A stretch of 64,000 bases of DNA from Streptomyces sp. CA-210063 (GTDB taxonomy: Bacteria > Actinomycetota > Actinomycetes > Streptomycetales > Streptomycetaceae): positions 868,001 to 932,000 of the forward strand of contig NZ_CP102512.1 of NCBI RefSeq assembly GCF_024612015.1, given 5' to 3'. Positions 1 through 10,448 of the stretch are shown here, piece after piece; position 1 is the stretch's first letter; each line of letters opens with the position of its first letter. The notes under the pieces are model-generated. The model saw only the letters and a program-made list of their open reading frames with translations, did not search any database and was not told where the DNA came from. The translations under genes and the position numbers were made by a program.

Positions 1-279
1 CAGCCGTACGTGGTCGAACGGCTCGAAGTCGGCGACGGGCTCCCGGGTCGCGCCGCCGAACGCCAGCGGCAGCCGTACGCCCGGCAGCCACACGTCCCGG
101 ATCCGCATCCGCAGCCCGGGCACCCCGGCGGCCCGCGCGGCGAGCAGCTCGGCGGCGTGGGCTCCCGCGGTGGGCGAGTTCGCCGTGAAGACGCCGAGGG
201 CGGCGAGGTGCATCGGGTGCTCGGCGGACTCGATGTTCCAGAACGCCAGGTCGAGTGGTGCGAGCAGGTCAGAAGTCAA
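1..279 (-). CDS. WS/DGAT-type wax ester synthase/acyltransferase, N-terminal part
   Basis: Only the first 93 codons are in the window; the gene runs off the left edge. The translation contains APLDLAFWNIES followed by HPMHLAALGVF and a run ending in PFDHVRL, the usual opening of the actinobacterial wax ester synthase/diacylglycerol acyltransferase family (acyl-CoA to alcohol or diacylglycerol). The catalytic HHxxxDG motif would lie outside the window. I chose the TTG at 279 because GAGG lies about 9 bases upstream and no ATG/GTG fits the conserved N-terminus. The gene follows glgC on the same strand after 165 bases, so it probably has its own promoter in 280-444. Confidence 0.75.
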   Translation of the reverse strand, partial: MTSDLLAPLDLAFWNIESAEHPMHLAALGVFTANSPTAGAHAAELLAARAAGVPGLRMRIRDVWLPGVRLPLAFGGATREPVADFEPFDHVRL

Positions 280-444
280 TGGCTTGCCTCGCGTCGACGA
301 AGGGTGAGTCAGCAGTCAACCGCTGTTGGCCGATTACGGTCAAGTACGATCAAGCTACGCACAGTTAACAGCAGATTAAGCCCCACCACCTGGCGAAGGC
401 GGGATGCATGGGACATCCGTGTCCACAGTGGTCACCCTGAAGGG

Positions 445-1665
445 CTAGGAGACCTGCTGACCCTTCCCCAGGGCGATCACTCCGCCCTTGGAGACCGTGT
501 ACAGCTCGGCATCCCGTTCGGGGTTGACGCCGATGGTGGCGCCCGGGGGCACCTGGACATTCTTGTCGAGCACGGCGCCCCGTACGACCGCGCCTCGCCC
601 GATGTGGACGTTGTCGTGCAGAACCGAGCCCTGGACGACGGCGCCCGGGTCGACGACGACACCCGGGGACAGGACGGACCTGGTCACCTGGCCGCGTATC
701 AGGCAGCCCGCACTGATGATCGACTCACTGGCGATGCCGCCCGCGTTGAAGCGGGCCGGGGAGAGCTGGCCGGAACTGGTGTAGATGGGCCAGCTGCGGT
801 TGAAGAGGTTGAAGGCGGGGCGCTCGGCGATGAGGTCCATATGGGCGTCGTAGTAGGCGTCGAGCGTGCCGACGTCCCGCCAGTAGCCCTGGTCGCGGGT
901 GGTCTCGCCGGGCACGTGGTTGGCGCTGAAGTCGTACAGCTGCGACTCGCCCCGGTCGGTGAGCTGGGGCAGGATCGAGCCGCCCATGTCGTGCACGGAA
1001 GTCTCGTCCTCGGCGTCCCGCTGGAGCGCCTCCACCAGCGCCTTGGTCGTGAAGATGTAGTTGCCCATCGAAGCGAACACGCATTCGGGGTCGTCGGCCA
1101 GGCCCGGCGGGTCGGCCGGCTTCTCCAGGAAGCGCTCCACGGTCCGGCCGTCGGAGCCGGGCGTGATCACACCGAAGGAGGACGATTCGGTGCGCGGCAC
1201 GCGTATGCCGGCCACCGTCACGCCCGCGCCGCCCTCGATGTGCTGGGTCAGCATCTGGCGGGGGTCCATGCGGTAGACGTGGTCGGCGCCGAACACGGCG
1301 ATGTACTCGGGCTGTTCGTCGTGCACCAGGTTCAGGGACTGCAGGAGCGCGTCCGCGCTGCCCAGGTACCAGCGCGGGCCGAGCCGCTGCTGGGCCGGGA
1401 CCGGGGTGACGTAGTTGCCCAGCAGGCTCGACATCCGCCAGGTGGTGGTGATGTGCCGGTCCAGCGAGTGCGACTTGTACTGCGTGAGCACACAGATGCG
1501 CAGGATGTCCGCGTTGACGAGATTGGACAGGACGAAATCCACCAGGCGATACGTTCCGCCAAAGGTCACCGCCGGTTTCGCACGGTCGGCGGTCAGGGGC
1601 ATCAGCCTCTTGCCCTCACCGCCCGCCAGTACGATTCCCAGCACCGAAGGTCCACCGCGCCGCAT
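445..1665 (-). CDS. glgC: Glucose-1-phosphate adenylyltransferase (ADP-glucose pyrophosphorylase)
   Basis: Makes ADP-glucose and pyrophosphate from glucose-1-phosphate and ATP, the committed step of bacterial glycogen/alpha-glucan synthesis. The 406-aa protein has the family length. It opens with the nucleotide-binding [13 protein letters not shown] loop followed by RAKPAV, contains the sugar-phosphate region around [10 protein letters not shown], and ends in a left-handed beta-helix (hexapeptide-like repeats from about residue 290). The ATG at 1665 lies 45 bases downstream of the glgA-like gene on the same strand, so the two probably form one transcription unit glgA-glgC. Confidence 0.96.
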   Translation of the reverse strand: MRRGGPSVLGIVLAGGEGKRLMPLTADRAKPAVTFGGTYRLVDFVLSNLVNADILRICVLTQYKSHSLDRHITTTWRMSSLLGNYVTPVPAQQRLGPRWYLGSADALLQSLNLVHDEQPEYIAVFGADHVYRMDPRQMLTQHIEGGAGVTVAGIRVPRTESSSFGVITPGSDGRTVERFLEKPADPPGLADDPECVFASMGNYIFTTKALVEALQRDAEDETSVHDMGGSILPQLTDRGESQLYDFSANHVPGETTRDQGYWRDVGTLDAYYDAHMDLIAERPAFNLFNRSWPIYTSSGQLSPARFNAGGIASESIISAGCLIRGQVTRSVLSPGVVVDPGAVVQGSVLHDNVHIGRGAVVRGAVLDKNVQVPPGATIGVNPERDAELYTVSKGGVIALGKGQQVS

Positions 1666-1710
1666 GCCGCCGCCCCTCTACACCCGGTTGTGCCGAAGCC
1701 TGTGCCTTGA

Positions 1711-2862
1711 CTACCCCTGCTTGAGGACTTCCTCGTAAAGCTGGACCGTCCGCCGGGCGACCGCGTCCCAGCCGAACTCCCGCACCGCCCGCTCCCGTCC
1801 GGCCTCACCCATACGGGCGGCCGCCTCGGGATCGGCGAGCAACGAGTCGAGGGCGCGGGCCAGCTGAGCCTCGAAGTCGTCCTCGGTCGACACGAGGAGG
1901 CCTGTGACGCCGTCCTCCACGACCTCCGGGATACCGCCGACCCGCGAGGCCACCACGGCCGTGCCACAGGCCATGGCCTCCAGGTTGACGATGCCCAGCG
2001 GCTCGTACACCGACGGGCAGACGAACACGGCGGCGTGCGTGAGGAGCTGGATCACGTCCGGGCGCGGCAGCATCTGCGGGATCCAGAACAGGCCCTCGCG
2101 CACACGGCTCAGTTCCGCGAAGAGGTCACGGAACTCCTGGTCGATCTCCGGGGTGTCGGGTGCGCCGGCGCAGAGCACGACCTGCACGGCCGGGTCGATG
2201 TCCCGTACGGCGCGCAGCAGGTGGGGCACGCCCTTCTGCCGGGTGATGCGGCCGACGAAGAGGACGTACGGGCGGCCGGTGTCGACGCCGACGCGGTCGA
2301 GGACGTCCGTGCCGTGGTCCGGCCGGTAGAGCGAGGTGTCGATGCCGTTGTGCACGACGCGGACCTTGGCCGGGTCGAGGGCCGGATAGCAGCCGAGGAT
2401 GTCGTCGCGCATGGCGCCGGAGACGGCGATCACCGCGTCGGCGGACTCGATGGCGGTGCGCTCGGCCCAGCTGGACAGGGCGTAGCCGCCGCCCAGCTGC
2501 TCGGCCTTCCAGGGGCGCAGCGGCTCCAGCGAGTGGGCGGTCATCACATGCGGGATGCCGTGCAGCAGCTTGCCGAAGTGGCCGGCGAGATTGGCGTACC
2601 AGGTGTGCGAGTGGACCAGTTCGCGGCCTTCGAGGCCGGCGGCGATGGAGAGGTCCACGGAGAAGGTGCGCAGCGCGTCGTTGGCGCCGTCGAGCGCGGA
2701 CCAGGGCCGGTGGCGTACGACGCCGCCGCCCGCCCCCTCGCCCCAGCAGTGCACGTCCAGATCGACGAGGGACCTCAACTCGTGGGCGAGGAACTCGACA
2801 TGGACCCCCGCGCCACCGTAGACGTCGGGCGGATACTCCCGGGTCAGCAGGCCGACTCGCAC
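1711..2862 (-). CDS. glgA: Glycogen synthase, actinobacterial GT4 type (GlgA/GlgM)
   Basis: A 383-aa GT-B glycosyltransferase beginning MRVGLLTREYPPDVYGGAGVHVEFLAHEL, with the C-terminal donor site EPLGIVNLEAMACGTAVVAS. This is the short actinobacterial GlgA class (GT4), not the enteric GT5 enzyme. The mycobacterial homologue (GlgM, Rv1212c) is known to use ADP-glucose and glucose-1-phosphate to make maltose-1-phosphate for the GlgE pathway, so the product may be maltose-1-phosphate rather than a direct glycogen chain. It is directly upstream of glgC, which supplies ADP-glucose. The family call is secure; the acceptor is inferred. Confidence 0.93.
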   Translation of the reverse strand: MRVGLLTREYPPDVYGGAGVHVEFLAHELRSLVDLDVHCWGEGAGGGVVRHRPWSALDGANDALRTFSVDLSIAAGLEGRELVHSHTWYANLAGHFGKLLHGIPHVMTAHSLEPLRPWKAEQLGGGYALSSWAERTAIESADAVIAVSGAMRDDILGCYPALDPAKVRVVHNGIDTSLYRPDHGTDVLDRVGVDTGRPYVLFVGRITRQKGVPHLLRAVRDIDPAVQVVLCAGAPDTPEIDQEFRDLFAELSRVREGLFWIPQMLPRPDVIQLLTHAAVFVCPSVYEPLGIVNLEAMACGTAVVASRVGGIPEVVEDGVTGLLVSTEDDFEAQLARALDSLLADPEAAARMGEAGRERAVREFGWDAVARRTVQLYEEVLKQG

Positions 2863-2956
2863 CCGGAACCCCCTGTCTCAGTGGCTGGTTCCCACATGGT
2901 CACTCAGAAGGGTCGGTTGGGGAAGACCGCGATTCCGCGCGGCGGCGCACCACCTG

Positions 2957-3676
2957 TCAGGTGCGGCGGGGCGGCCGGTCGAAGCAGCAGTCGCCGCACA
3001 GCCCCCCGCCGGGCAGCCGGTAGTAGAGGCAGCAACTGCGGCGACGGTACGTGGCCGGGTCGAGCGTGCCGGCCAGGTCGGGGTGTGCGAACAGGTCGGC
3101 GGCGAGCGCGCGGGCCCGAGTCCCCACCTCGGTACGGCCGTTGTCGACGGCCCAACGGTCGATCTGGCGTACGGCGCCCATGAGCGCGGACGCGGCGTTC
3201 CCCCACAACAGGCGGGCGGAGATGGGAAGTTGTGCGCGCAGAGCCGCTGCCAGCGGCAGGAGATGGCCGTCCCGTACGACCTCGCCGATCCGCTCGGCGG
3301 GCAGGCTGCGCACCTCGCTCAGCCACAGCTCGTCGGGGGCGCTCGCGTCCGCGTCCCAGCGCAGGAGGCGCGGGTCGAGGTCGGGTACGCGGTCGTACAG
3401 GGCGGCCGCCCCGAGGGCCACCGACCACAGGCGCGCGGCGAAGCCGAGGTGGGCGACGGAGGCGGCCACGCGCGGTTCGGGAGCGCGGACACTCCGCGCG
3501 ACTTTCCGGACGCGGAAAATTACGGGATTCGCGTAAACCTCCTCGTCCATATCGGCATCCCGTGCCGCGTAGGCCTCCGCGAGTGTGGGCGGCGGGCCGT
3601 GCGGCGGTTCTCCCGTGCGTAGGACGAAGAAGCCGCCGAGGGCCGAGAGGGCGGTGAGGCCGGGGTCGTGGTCCAC
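2957..3676 (-). CDS. FhuF-like (2Fe-2S)-binding protein, putative ferric-siderophore reductase
   Basis: 239 aa. The C-terminus carries CCLYYRLPGGGLCGDCCF, matching the CCxxYxxxxxxxCxxC cluster that binds the 2Fe-2S centre in FhuF-type ferric-iron reductases; the rest is the helical FhuF-like fold with no membrane segments. Role by family: reductive iron release from imported ferric siderophores in the cytoplasm. The GTG at 3676 is the only usual start in this frame before a stop at about 3712. There is no clear Shine-Dalgarno, so a leaderless or weakly translated start is possible. It is a single gene upstream of the glgA operon with no siderophore genes nearby. Confidence 0.85.
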   Translation of the reverse strand: MDHDPGLTALSALGGFFVLRTGEPPHGPPPTLAEAYAARDADMDEEVYANPVIFRVRKVARSVRAPEPRVAASVAHLGFAARLWSVALGAAALYDRVPDLDPRLLRWDADASAPDELWLSEVRSLPAERIGEVVRDGHLLPLAAALRAQLPISARLLWGNAASALMGAVRQIDRWAVDNGRTEVGTRARALAADLFAHPDLAGTLDPATYRRRSCCLYYRLPGGGLCGDCCFDRPPRRT

Positions 3677-3904
3677 GAGGACGAGTAGTACCAGGAGCCG
3701 TGTCCGCGCTCACCTGGGGGCTTGCACTCAGTGTCGCCCGCCGGGGGTATGACGGAGGGCCGTTCGTACTCCATCGGTAGTAGGACTCATTAAGTGCTCA
3801 GGTACGACGACGCGAACGCTTTCGCGAGGCATCGTGGTCACTATGAAAGCCGAGCGTCCACCGCGCCGGGCCCGGAGCCCTCGCGCTTCGCTGAGGAGCC
3901 CCTC

Positions 3905-5026
3905 ATGAGTGCCCTCGCGTTGTCCGTCCTGTTGTCGTTCGTCTCCGCCGTCGCGTATGCGGGCGGGGCGATCGTGCAGGAGCGTGTCGCGGTGTCCTCC
4001 CCCGGTCACTCCTACGCGCCGCTGCGCCGGTCGGGCTGGTGGGCCGCCGTCGGGCTGAACGGCCTCGGCGGGCTGCTGCATGTGGTGGCCCTGGCCTTCG
4101 GCCCGCTGAGCCTGGTGCAGCCGCTGGGCGCGCTGACCATCGTCTTCGCCCTGCCCATGGCGGCCCTCTTCGTGGGCCGCAAGGCGGGCGCGACGGCCTG
4201 GCGGGGCGCGATCATGGCGACGGTGGGCCTCGCGGGCCTGCTCTCCCTGGTCGGCTCGGCCGATGTGCAGTCCTTGGACACCGCCCAGCGGGTGGTGGTG
4301 GCCGTGGTCAGCGGTGGCGCGGTGGCCGCGCTGATGGTGGCGGCGCGCGCCGCGCACCGGCACCCGGCGGTGCGCAGCATCCTGCTGGCGGTCGCCTCCG
4401 GTGTCGCGTTCGGTATGTCCTCGGTGTTCACCAAGACGGTCGCCGTCGACTGGACGGACGGCGTCACGCTCTTCGACCTGCCGACCCTCGCGGTCATAGG
4501 CGTCTTCGCGACGGCCGGCCTGCTGCTGTCCCAGGCCGCCTACCGGGGCGGCGGCCTCGCGGCCCCGCTCGCCACGCTGACCGTGGTGAACCCGGTGGTG
4601 GCCGCGGCGGTCGGCATCACGATGTTCGGCGAGACGTTCCGCTACGGCACCACCGGCACCGTCCTCGCGCTGGGCTGCGGCGTCGTCGCGGCGGGCGGTC
4701 TGATCCTGCTGACCACCGAGCGTCTCGGCGACGAGGACCGGGCGGAGCGGGCCGACGAGGACGTCACGGTCCCGGCCGCCGACCGGGAGTCGCTCGCCCT
4801 GGAGGAGCTGCTCGCGGGACTGCCTCGGCAGTCCGCCGGGGTCCCGGGCGCCGGCGACGTGATCGGCCTGGACAAGCGTGTGGTCGTGCCTGCCCCGTTC
4901 CTGGGGAGGAGCGCGGCGGAGGTGGACGACGCTCCGCCCGGACTGCTGCTGCGGCCGTTCCACGGCGAGCTGTACGTCCCGCGCACGCTCCTCGACCGGC
5001 ATCACGACGACCGGGTGAATTCCTGA
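3905..5026 (+). CDS. DMT-superfamily (EamA-like) transporter
   Basis: 373 aa. About ten hydrophobic segments occupy residues 5-280, with the drug/metabolite-transporter repeat arrangement (LVQPLGALTIVFALPMAALF and VVNPVVAAAVGITMFGETF are the two half-repeat signatures). A hydrophilic Glu/Asp/Arg-rich C-terminal tail of about 90 residues is presumably cytoplasmic. The frame opens further upstream, but the ATG at 3905 is preceded by GAGGAG and starts exactly at the first membrane helix. Substrate cannot be told from sequence. The gene ends against a bidirectional hairpin shared with the convergent cell-wall hydrolase gene. Confidence 0.87.
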   Translation: MSALALSVLLSFVSAVAYAGGAIVQERVAVSSPGHSYAPLRRSGWWAAVGLNGLGGLLHVVALAFGPLSLVQPLGALTIVFALPMAALFVGRKAGATAWRGAIMATVGLAGLLSLVGSADVQSLDTAQRVVVAVVSGGAVAALMVAARAAHRHPAVRSILLAVASGVAFGMSSVFTKTVAVDWTDGVTLFDLPTLAVIGVFATAGLLLSQAAYRGGGLAAPLATLTVVNPVVAAAVGITMFGETFRYGTTGTVLALGCGVVAAGGLILLTTERLGDEDRAERADEDVTVPAADRESLALEELLAGLPRQSAGVPGAGDVIGLDKRVVVPAPFLGRSAAEVDDAPPGLLLRPFHGELYVPRTLLDRHHDDRVNS

Positions 5027-5051
5027 GCGGGGGCCCGGACCGGGCCCCCGC
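5027..5051. terminator. Bidirectional hairpin between convergent genes
   Basis: Inverted repeat GCGGGGGCCC / GGGCCCCCGC with a GGACC loop, starting immediately after the transporter stop codon and ending 7 bases before the stop of the opposing hydrolase gene. There is no T-run, as usual for streptomycete terminators. Confidence 0.75.
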
Positions 5052-5057
5052 ACCACG

Positions 5058-6500
<1,443 letters not shown>

Positions 6501-7940
6501 ATGAGCACTTCAGCCCAGATCGGCGTCACGGGCCTCGCGGTGATGGGGAGCAACCTCGCCCGCAACTTCGCGCGCAACGGCTATACGGTCGCCGTCCACA
6601 ACCGCTCGGCGGCGAAGACCCACGCGCTGGTGAAGGAGCACGGACACGAGGGCGACTTCATCGCGGCCGAGAGCGCCAAGGAGTTCGTGCAGGCGCTCGA
6701 GCGGCCCCGGCGGCTGGTCGTCATGGTGAAGGCGGGCGGACCGACGGACGCGGTGATCGAGGAGTTCGCACCGCTCCTGGAGCCCGGCGACATGATCATC
6801 GACGGCGGCAACGCGCACTTCGCCGACACCCGCCGCCGTGAGGCCGCGCTGCGCGAGCAGGGCATCCACTTCGTCGGCGCGGGCATCTCCGGCGGTGAGG
6901 AGGGCGCGCTCAACGGACCCAGCATCATGCCGGGCGGCCCGGCCGAGTCGTACGACTCCCTCGGCCCGATGCTGGAGAAGATCTCCGCGAAGGCCGCCGA
7001 CGGGGCGCCCTGCGTGACGCACGTCGGTCCGGACGGCGCCGGGCACTTCGTGAAGATGGTCCACAACGGCATCGAGTACGCCGACATGCAGCTGATCGGC
7101 GAGGCGTACCAGCTGCTGCGCGACGTGGCCGGCTACACCCCCGCGCAGATCGCGGAGATCTTCCGCACCTGGAACACCGGGCGGCTCGACTCGTATCTGA
7201 TCGAGATCACGGCCGAGGTGCTGGCGCACGTGGACGAGGCGACCGGCAAGCCGTTCGTGGACGTGGTCGTGGACCAGGCGGAGCAGAAAGGCACCGGCCG
7301 CTGGACCGTCCAGATCGCGCTGGACCTGGGCGTTCCGGTGTCCGGCATCGCCGAGGCCGTCTTCGCGCGGTCCCTGTCGGGTCACGCCGCGCTGCGCGAG
7401 GCCTCCCGCTCGCTGGCCGGCCCGAAGGCCACGCCGCTCAGCGCGGCCGAGGCGGGTGCCTTCGCCGACCGGGTCGAGCAGGCGCTGTACGCGTCCAAGA
7501 TCGTGTCGTACACCCAGGGCTTCCACGAGATCGACGCGGCCCGCGACGAGTACGACTGGAACATCGACCTGGGCAGGGTCGCCTCCATCTGGCGTGGCGG
7601 CTGCATCATCCGGGCGGCGTTCCTCGACCGGATCCGCGCGGCGTACGACGCGCGGCCCGACCTGCCGAGCCTGCTCTCCGACGAGACGTTCGCCCAGGAG
7701 ATCGCGGCGGCGCAGGACGACTGGCGTGAGGTGCTGGTCGCCGCCACGCGTCAGGGTGTGCCCACGCCCGGTTTCGCCGCGGCGCTGGCGTACTACGACG
7801 CGCTGCGTGCCGAGCGGTTGCCTGCGGCGCTCACGCAGGGGCAGCGGGACTTCTTCGGGGCGCACACGTATCGGAGGGTGGACCGGGAGGGGTCGTTCCA
7901 CACGATGTGGGGGCAGGGGCGGTCTGAGATCGAGGCCTAA
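6501..7940 (+). CDS. gnd: 6-phosphogluconate dehydrogenase (decarboxylating)
   Basis: 479 aa, the length of the long dimeric family. Converts 6-phosphogluconate to ribulose-5-phosphate and CO2 with NADP reduction in the pentose phosphate pathway. Visible motifs: GVTGLAVMGSNLARNFARNGY (Rossmann loop), the VHNRSAAKT adenosine-phosphate region, the family signature around GISGGEEGAL and the substrate residues in HNGIEYADMQL. ATG at 6501 has AGGAGCC 7 bases upstream; the longer open frame upstream has no family homology. Single transcription unit closed by a hairpin at 8026. Confidence 0.97.
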   Translation: MSTSAQIGVTGLAVMGSNLARNFARNGYTVAVHNRSAAKTHALVKEHGHEGDFIAAESAKEFVQALERPRRLVVMVKAGGPTDAVIEEFAPLLEPGDMIIDGGNAHFADTRRREAALREQGIHFVGAGISGGEEGALNGPSIMPGGPAESYDSLGPMLEKISAKAADGAPCVTHVGPDGAGHFVKMVHNGIEYADMQLIGEAYQLLRDVAGYTPAQIAEIFRTWNTGRLDSYLIEITAEVLAHVDEATGKPFVDVVVDQAEQKGTGRWTVQIALDLGVPVSGIAEAVFARSLSGHAALREASRSLAGPKATPLSAAEAGAFADRVEQALYASKIVSYTQGFHEIDAARDEYDWNIDLGRVASIWRGGCIIRAAFLDRIRAAYDARPDLPSLLSDETFAQEIAAAQDDWREVLVAATRQGVPTPGFAAALAYYDALRAERLPAALTQGQRDFFGAHTYRRVDREGSFHTMWGQGRSEIEA

Positions 7941-7989
7941 GGAGGTGGGGGGTGCGGACCGGTTGGCGACTGCGGTCGCGTGTGGCTGG

Positions 7990-8011
7990 TCGCGCAGTTC
8001 CCCGCGCCCCT
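7990..8011. repeat. Copy of a 22-bp dispersed intergenic repeat
   Basis: These 22 bases are identical to the left arm of the perfect hairpin at 58069-58090, 50 kb away. The word (core CGCGCAGTTCCCCGCGCCCC) is of a kind common in Streptomyces intergenic DNA. Here only one arm is present. Confidence 0.8.
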
Positions 8012-8025
8012 GAGTTGCTTGATGT

Positions 8026-8055
8026 GGCCCGGCAGGGAGAAGTTCCTGCCGGGCC
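8026..8055. terminator. Hairpin after gnd
   Basis: GGCCCGGCAGG / CCTGCCGGGCC, 11-bp perfect stem with an 8-base loop, between gnd (+) and the proline-rich gene (-). It can serve both. Confidence 0.75.
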
Positions 8056-8078
8056 GATCTGCTGTTGCCCGACACCTG

Positions 8079-8282
8079 CTACGACACAGGGCCCGGCTTC
8101 GGTTCGCCCGGGACCGGGTCCGGGCCCGGGGGCTTGGGCACCGGGTCCGGTTCCGGGGTGGGGCGGGGGTCGGGAGTGGGGACCGGGTCCGGGAACGGGG
8201 TCGGCGGGAAGGGTTCCGGGTGGTCGGGGCCCGGGCCCGGGGTGGGGCCGGGCTTCACGGGGTCCGGGTCTGGGTGCGTCAT
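8079..8282 (-). CDS. Small proline-rich protein (67 aa), unknown function
   Basis: ATG at 8282 has a textbook GGAGG five bases upstream, which is why I accept this low-complexity frame. The 67-residue product begins MTHPDPDPVKPG and is almost entirely Pro, Asp, Gly, Glu and Lys in a loose PDPxP/PGP pattern: no hydrophobic core, no signal peptide, no membrane helix. It should be intrinsically disordered. Extreme GC composition could produce such a frame by chance, so the ribosome binding site is the main support. It is convergent to gnd and on the same strand as the GNAT gene behind it. Confidence 0.55.
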   Translation of the reverse strand: MTHPDPDPVKPGPTPGPGPDHPEPFPPTPFPDPVPTPDPRPTPEPDPVPKPPGPDPVPGEPKPGPVS

Positions 8283-8399
8283 CGCGTCCTCCAGCCAGTG
8301 AGTACGTCGGCCATGGACTTGTGCCACGGGTACCCGTCACCCGCACGGGCAGTCACCCGGTCGACCGAACCGCTGTGACCGGCCTCGGTGGCGGCCCCC

Positions 8400-8744
8400 T
8401 CAGAACCCCTCGGGGTGCGCGCTGAGCCAGTCCTTCGCGGCCCGCAGCAGCTCGGGGTCGGCGGCCGGGGCCTCGTCGGGGTGGCGTTCGGCCCACCTGA
8501 CGACGTACGGGCACAGGGGTGCCACGACCACGCCCTCGCGGGCCGCGATGCCGTACAGCTCCCGTGCCAGCGAGCCCGCGACGCCCTTGCCCTCGTGCGC
8601 GGGCTCGACGATCGTGTGGACCGGGACGAGCGCGCCCTGCGGGGATTCGAGGACGAAGTACTGGATGTGACCTGCCAACTCGTCGCCGGCGAAGGCCTCC
8701 AGTCGGCCGGCCGCCCGGTCGTCGCGGATCTGTACGTCGCTCAT
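8400..8744 (-). CDS. GNAT-family N-acetyltransferase (short COG2388 type)
   Basis: 114 aa. The compact YjdJ-like subfamily of GCN5-related acetyltransferases: a beta-rich N-terminal half (AGHIQYFVLESPQGALVPVHTIVEP), then the acetyl-CoA pyrophosphate loop as HEGKGVAGSLARELYGIA, and VAPLCPYVVRWAERHP near the end. The CPYV region is conserved in this subfamily. ATG at 8744 follows GAGGAG; an in-frame GTG at 8756 lies on top of that site and is less likely. Acetyl acceptor unknown. Downstream of panD on the same strand with a 46-base gap, so co-transcription is possible. Confidence 0.85.
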   Translation of the reverse strand: MSDVQIRDDRAAGRLEAFAGDELAGHIQYFVLESPQGALVPVHTIVEPAHEGKGVAGSLARELYGIAAREGVVVAPLCPYVVRWAERHPDEAPAADPELLRAAKDWLSAHPEGF

Positions 8745-8790
8745 GGCACTCCTCACGTGCGGTGGGGACGCCGTACGGCCGCGCGTGGCC

Positions 8791-9210
8791 TCAGGCGGTG
8801 ACGGCCTGCGGGCTGCGCCGCTGGTCCGAACCCGGCACCGGCTCGGACGCGTCCGCCCCGAGAGCCACGATCCGGTTGTCGCGGTCCACGTGCACGACCC
8901 TGGGCTCCAGGGTCCGGGCCTCGGCGTCGGAGACCTGAGCGTAACTGATGATGATCACGAGATCTCCGGGATGGACGAGATGGGCCGCGGCACCGTTGAT
9001 CCCGACGACCCCCGAGCCCCGCTCGCCCTCGATGACGTACGTCTCCAGGCGGGCGCCGTTGGTGATGTCCACGATGTGCACGAGCTCGCCGGGCAGCAGA
9101 TCGGCGGCGTCGAGCAGGTCGGCGTCGATGGTCACCGATCCGACATAGTGCAGGTCGGCCTGGGTGACCGTGGCACGGTGAATCTTGGACTTGAACAGAG
9201 TACGCAGCAC
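8791..9210 (-). CDS. panD: Aspartate 1-decarboxylase proenzyme
   Basis: 139 aa. Makes beta-alanine from L-aspartate for pantothenate and coenzyme A. The self-cleaving site is HYVGSVTID: chain breakage between Gly24 and Ser25 turns Ser25 into the catalytic pyruvoyl group. K9 and the [19 protein letters not shown] block are also typical. GTG start at 9210, with AGGAGTCC 4-11 bases upstream. No other pan genes are nearby. The first ten codons and the leader have a second, degenerate copy at 40959-41042 in the same orientation, so the 5' end of this gene is a junction with the sugar island. Confidence 0.97.
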   Translation of the reverse strand: MLRTLFKSKIHRATVTQADLHYVGSVTIDADLLDAADLLPGELVHIVDITNGARLETYVIEGERGSGVVGINGAAAHLVHPGDLVIIISYAQVSDAEARTLEPRVVHVDRDNRIVALGADASEPVPGSDQRRSPQAVTA

Positions 9211-9261
9211 TTTGGACTCCTGGAAGACGGCTCCCTGCCTGCTTTCTGCAGGTCAAGGGCG
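9182..9261. repeat. Left direct repeat: panD 5' end and leader
   Basis: Matches 40963-41040 in the same orientation. Shared exact blocks: 16 bases at 9182-9197 (panD codons 5-10), TACGCAGCA (start codon region), GGCTCCCTGCCTGC at 9229-9242 and TGCAGGTCAAGGGC at 9247-9260. A further GGCTCCCTGCCTG lies at 9330-9342. The copies are diverged elsewhere, so this is an old duplication. Confidence 0.75.
9229..9261 (-). promoter_or_regulatory. panD 5' leader with conserved small hairpin
   Basis: On the minus strand the leader reads TTGACCTGC-AGAAA-GCAGG-CAGGGAGCC: a CCTGC/GCAGG stem with an A-rich loop, 19-33 bases upstream of the GTG. The orphan copy at 41011-41042 keeps the stem but has loop AAAAAC. 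Stem conserved while the loop varies suggests a structured leader; function unknown. Between here and 9442 I see no gene. Confidence 0.45.
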
Positions 9262-9442
9262 GTATTTACTGTACACCGGCACGTGTCGGAGTCGATGATT
9301 GTGAGGAACATCGCTTCACTCTGCGAGCAGGCTCCCTGCCTGGGCTTCCACGCCAACCAGGCTGTTGCGCCATCGTCGGCCAAGCACCCGCTCGAGCACC
9401 TGTCTCGGAGTGCGCGAGAACTAATGCTGACCGGATGCTGAT

Positions 9443-10444
9443 TTACCTGACGATGCGCCAGGCAAGCACTTCTTCGAGCACGGAGCCATCCTCCGCATCG
9501 ACCTGGAAGTCGTTCACGCACTCGGCAGCCCGGGGCTTCATCCGGTCCCGAAACATTAGGCGGTCGAGTGGACCGACGACTGCTGATGCCCCACAGGTGT
9601 TGTAGCGGTCGAGCCAGCGGAATGCGTCGAGGCGTGCCTCGCGTTCGCCGGACCAGGTCTTGCGGATCTGCAGCGACTCGCGTGTTGCCCTCGCCGGTGA
9701 CGACGAGGTCGCTCCCGGCCAGCAGTTCGTCGGCACCGAGCGGGGTGAGGAAGTAGTCGGCCACGACCGCACCCGCCCGCCCAGCAGCATCCCGGCATAC
9801 CCGAGCCCGCCGGCCGCCCCGGCACCGGGGACATCGGCGAGACCTGCCGCTTCTGCGACGCCCGCCGCTTCCAGTCGCCGTACGAAGCCGGCGAGCGCGT
9901 CGTCCAGTTCCCGCACCTCGCTTGCGGTCGCCCCCTTCTGGGGGCCGTAGACGGCGGCCGCGCCCGCCGTCCCGAGCAGCGGGTTGTCCACGTCGGTGGC
10001 GAGGACGAGGTCCACTCCCGCCAAGGCCGCGCGGGCCTCGGCGAGGTGAACCGTGCGGAGAGCGGCGAGTCCCGCGCCGCCCAGGCCGATCGGTGTGCCG
10101 TCCTCCCCGGCCAGCGTCGCGCCGAGGGACTGCAGCAGGCCCGCGCCACCGTCGGTGGTGGCGACCCCTCCGAGCGCGAGGACGATCGTGTCCGCCTCGT
10201 CGGCCAGCGCGTACTGGAGGGCCTGGCCGATGCCTCGGCTGGTGGCCGTGAGGGGCGCCTTGCGCCCGCCCGGCAGAACACCCAGTCCGCAGATGGCCGC
10301 CGCCTCGATGAGAACGGTACGGCCGCGCACCGCGACCTCGGCCGTGACGGGCCGGCCGGTCGGGCCGGTCACCATGATCTTCTCGGAGCCGAACCGGCCC
10401 GCGCAGGTGGCGGCCACGCTCCCCTCGCCCCCGTCCGCCAACGG
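9443..10444 (-). pseudogene. Glycerate kinase remnant, broken at both ends and frameshifted
   Basis: Residues from PLADGGEGSVAATCAGRFG through LEAAGVAEAAGLADVPGAGAAGGLGYAGMLLGG are the middle of a GlxK/GarK-type glycerate kinase (2-phosphoglycerate from glycerate and ATP). The normal first 80-90 residues are missing. After about 9760 the expected continuation VADYFLTPLGADELLAGSDLVVTGEG is in another frame. The C-terminus is then replaced by transposase sequence (9524-9646). The upstream end is joined directly to a dctA fragment. Not expected to be active. Confidence 0.8.
9524..9646 (-). mobile_element. IS3-like transposase C-terminal remnant
   Basis: EARLDAFRWLDRYNT resembles the end of IS3-family OrfB integrases (…RYNTRRRHS…). 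The RRRHS part is scrambled by a frameshift, and a LMFRDRMKPRAA stretch follows. Only about 40 codons remain; no ends or target duplications could be identified. It sits at the broken 3' side of the glycerate kinase remnant. Confidence 0.5.
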
Positions 10445-10448
10445 GAGT

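Noticed and set aside
10..1710. 566-codon open frame on the plus strand
   Set aside because: It is antisense to glgC for most of its length, has Gly/Arg/Val-rich low-complexity composition and no homology.
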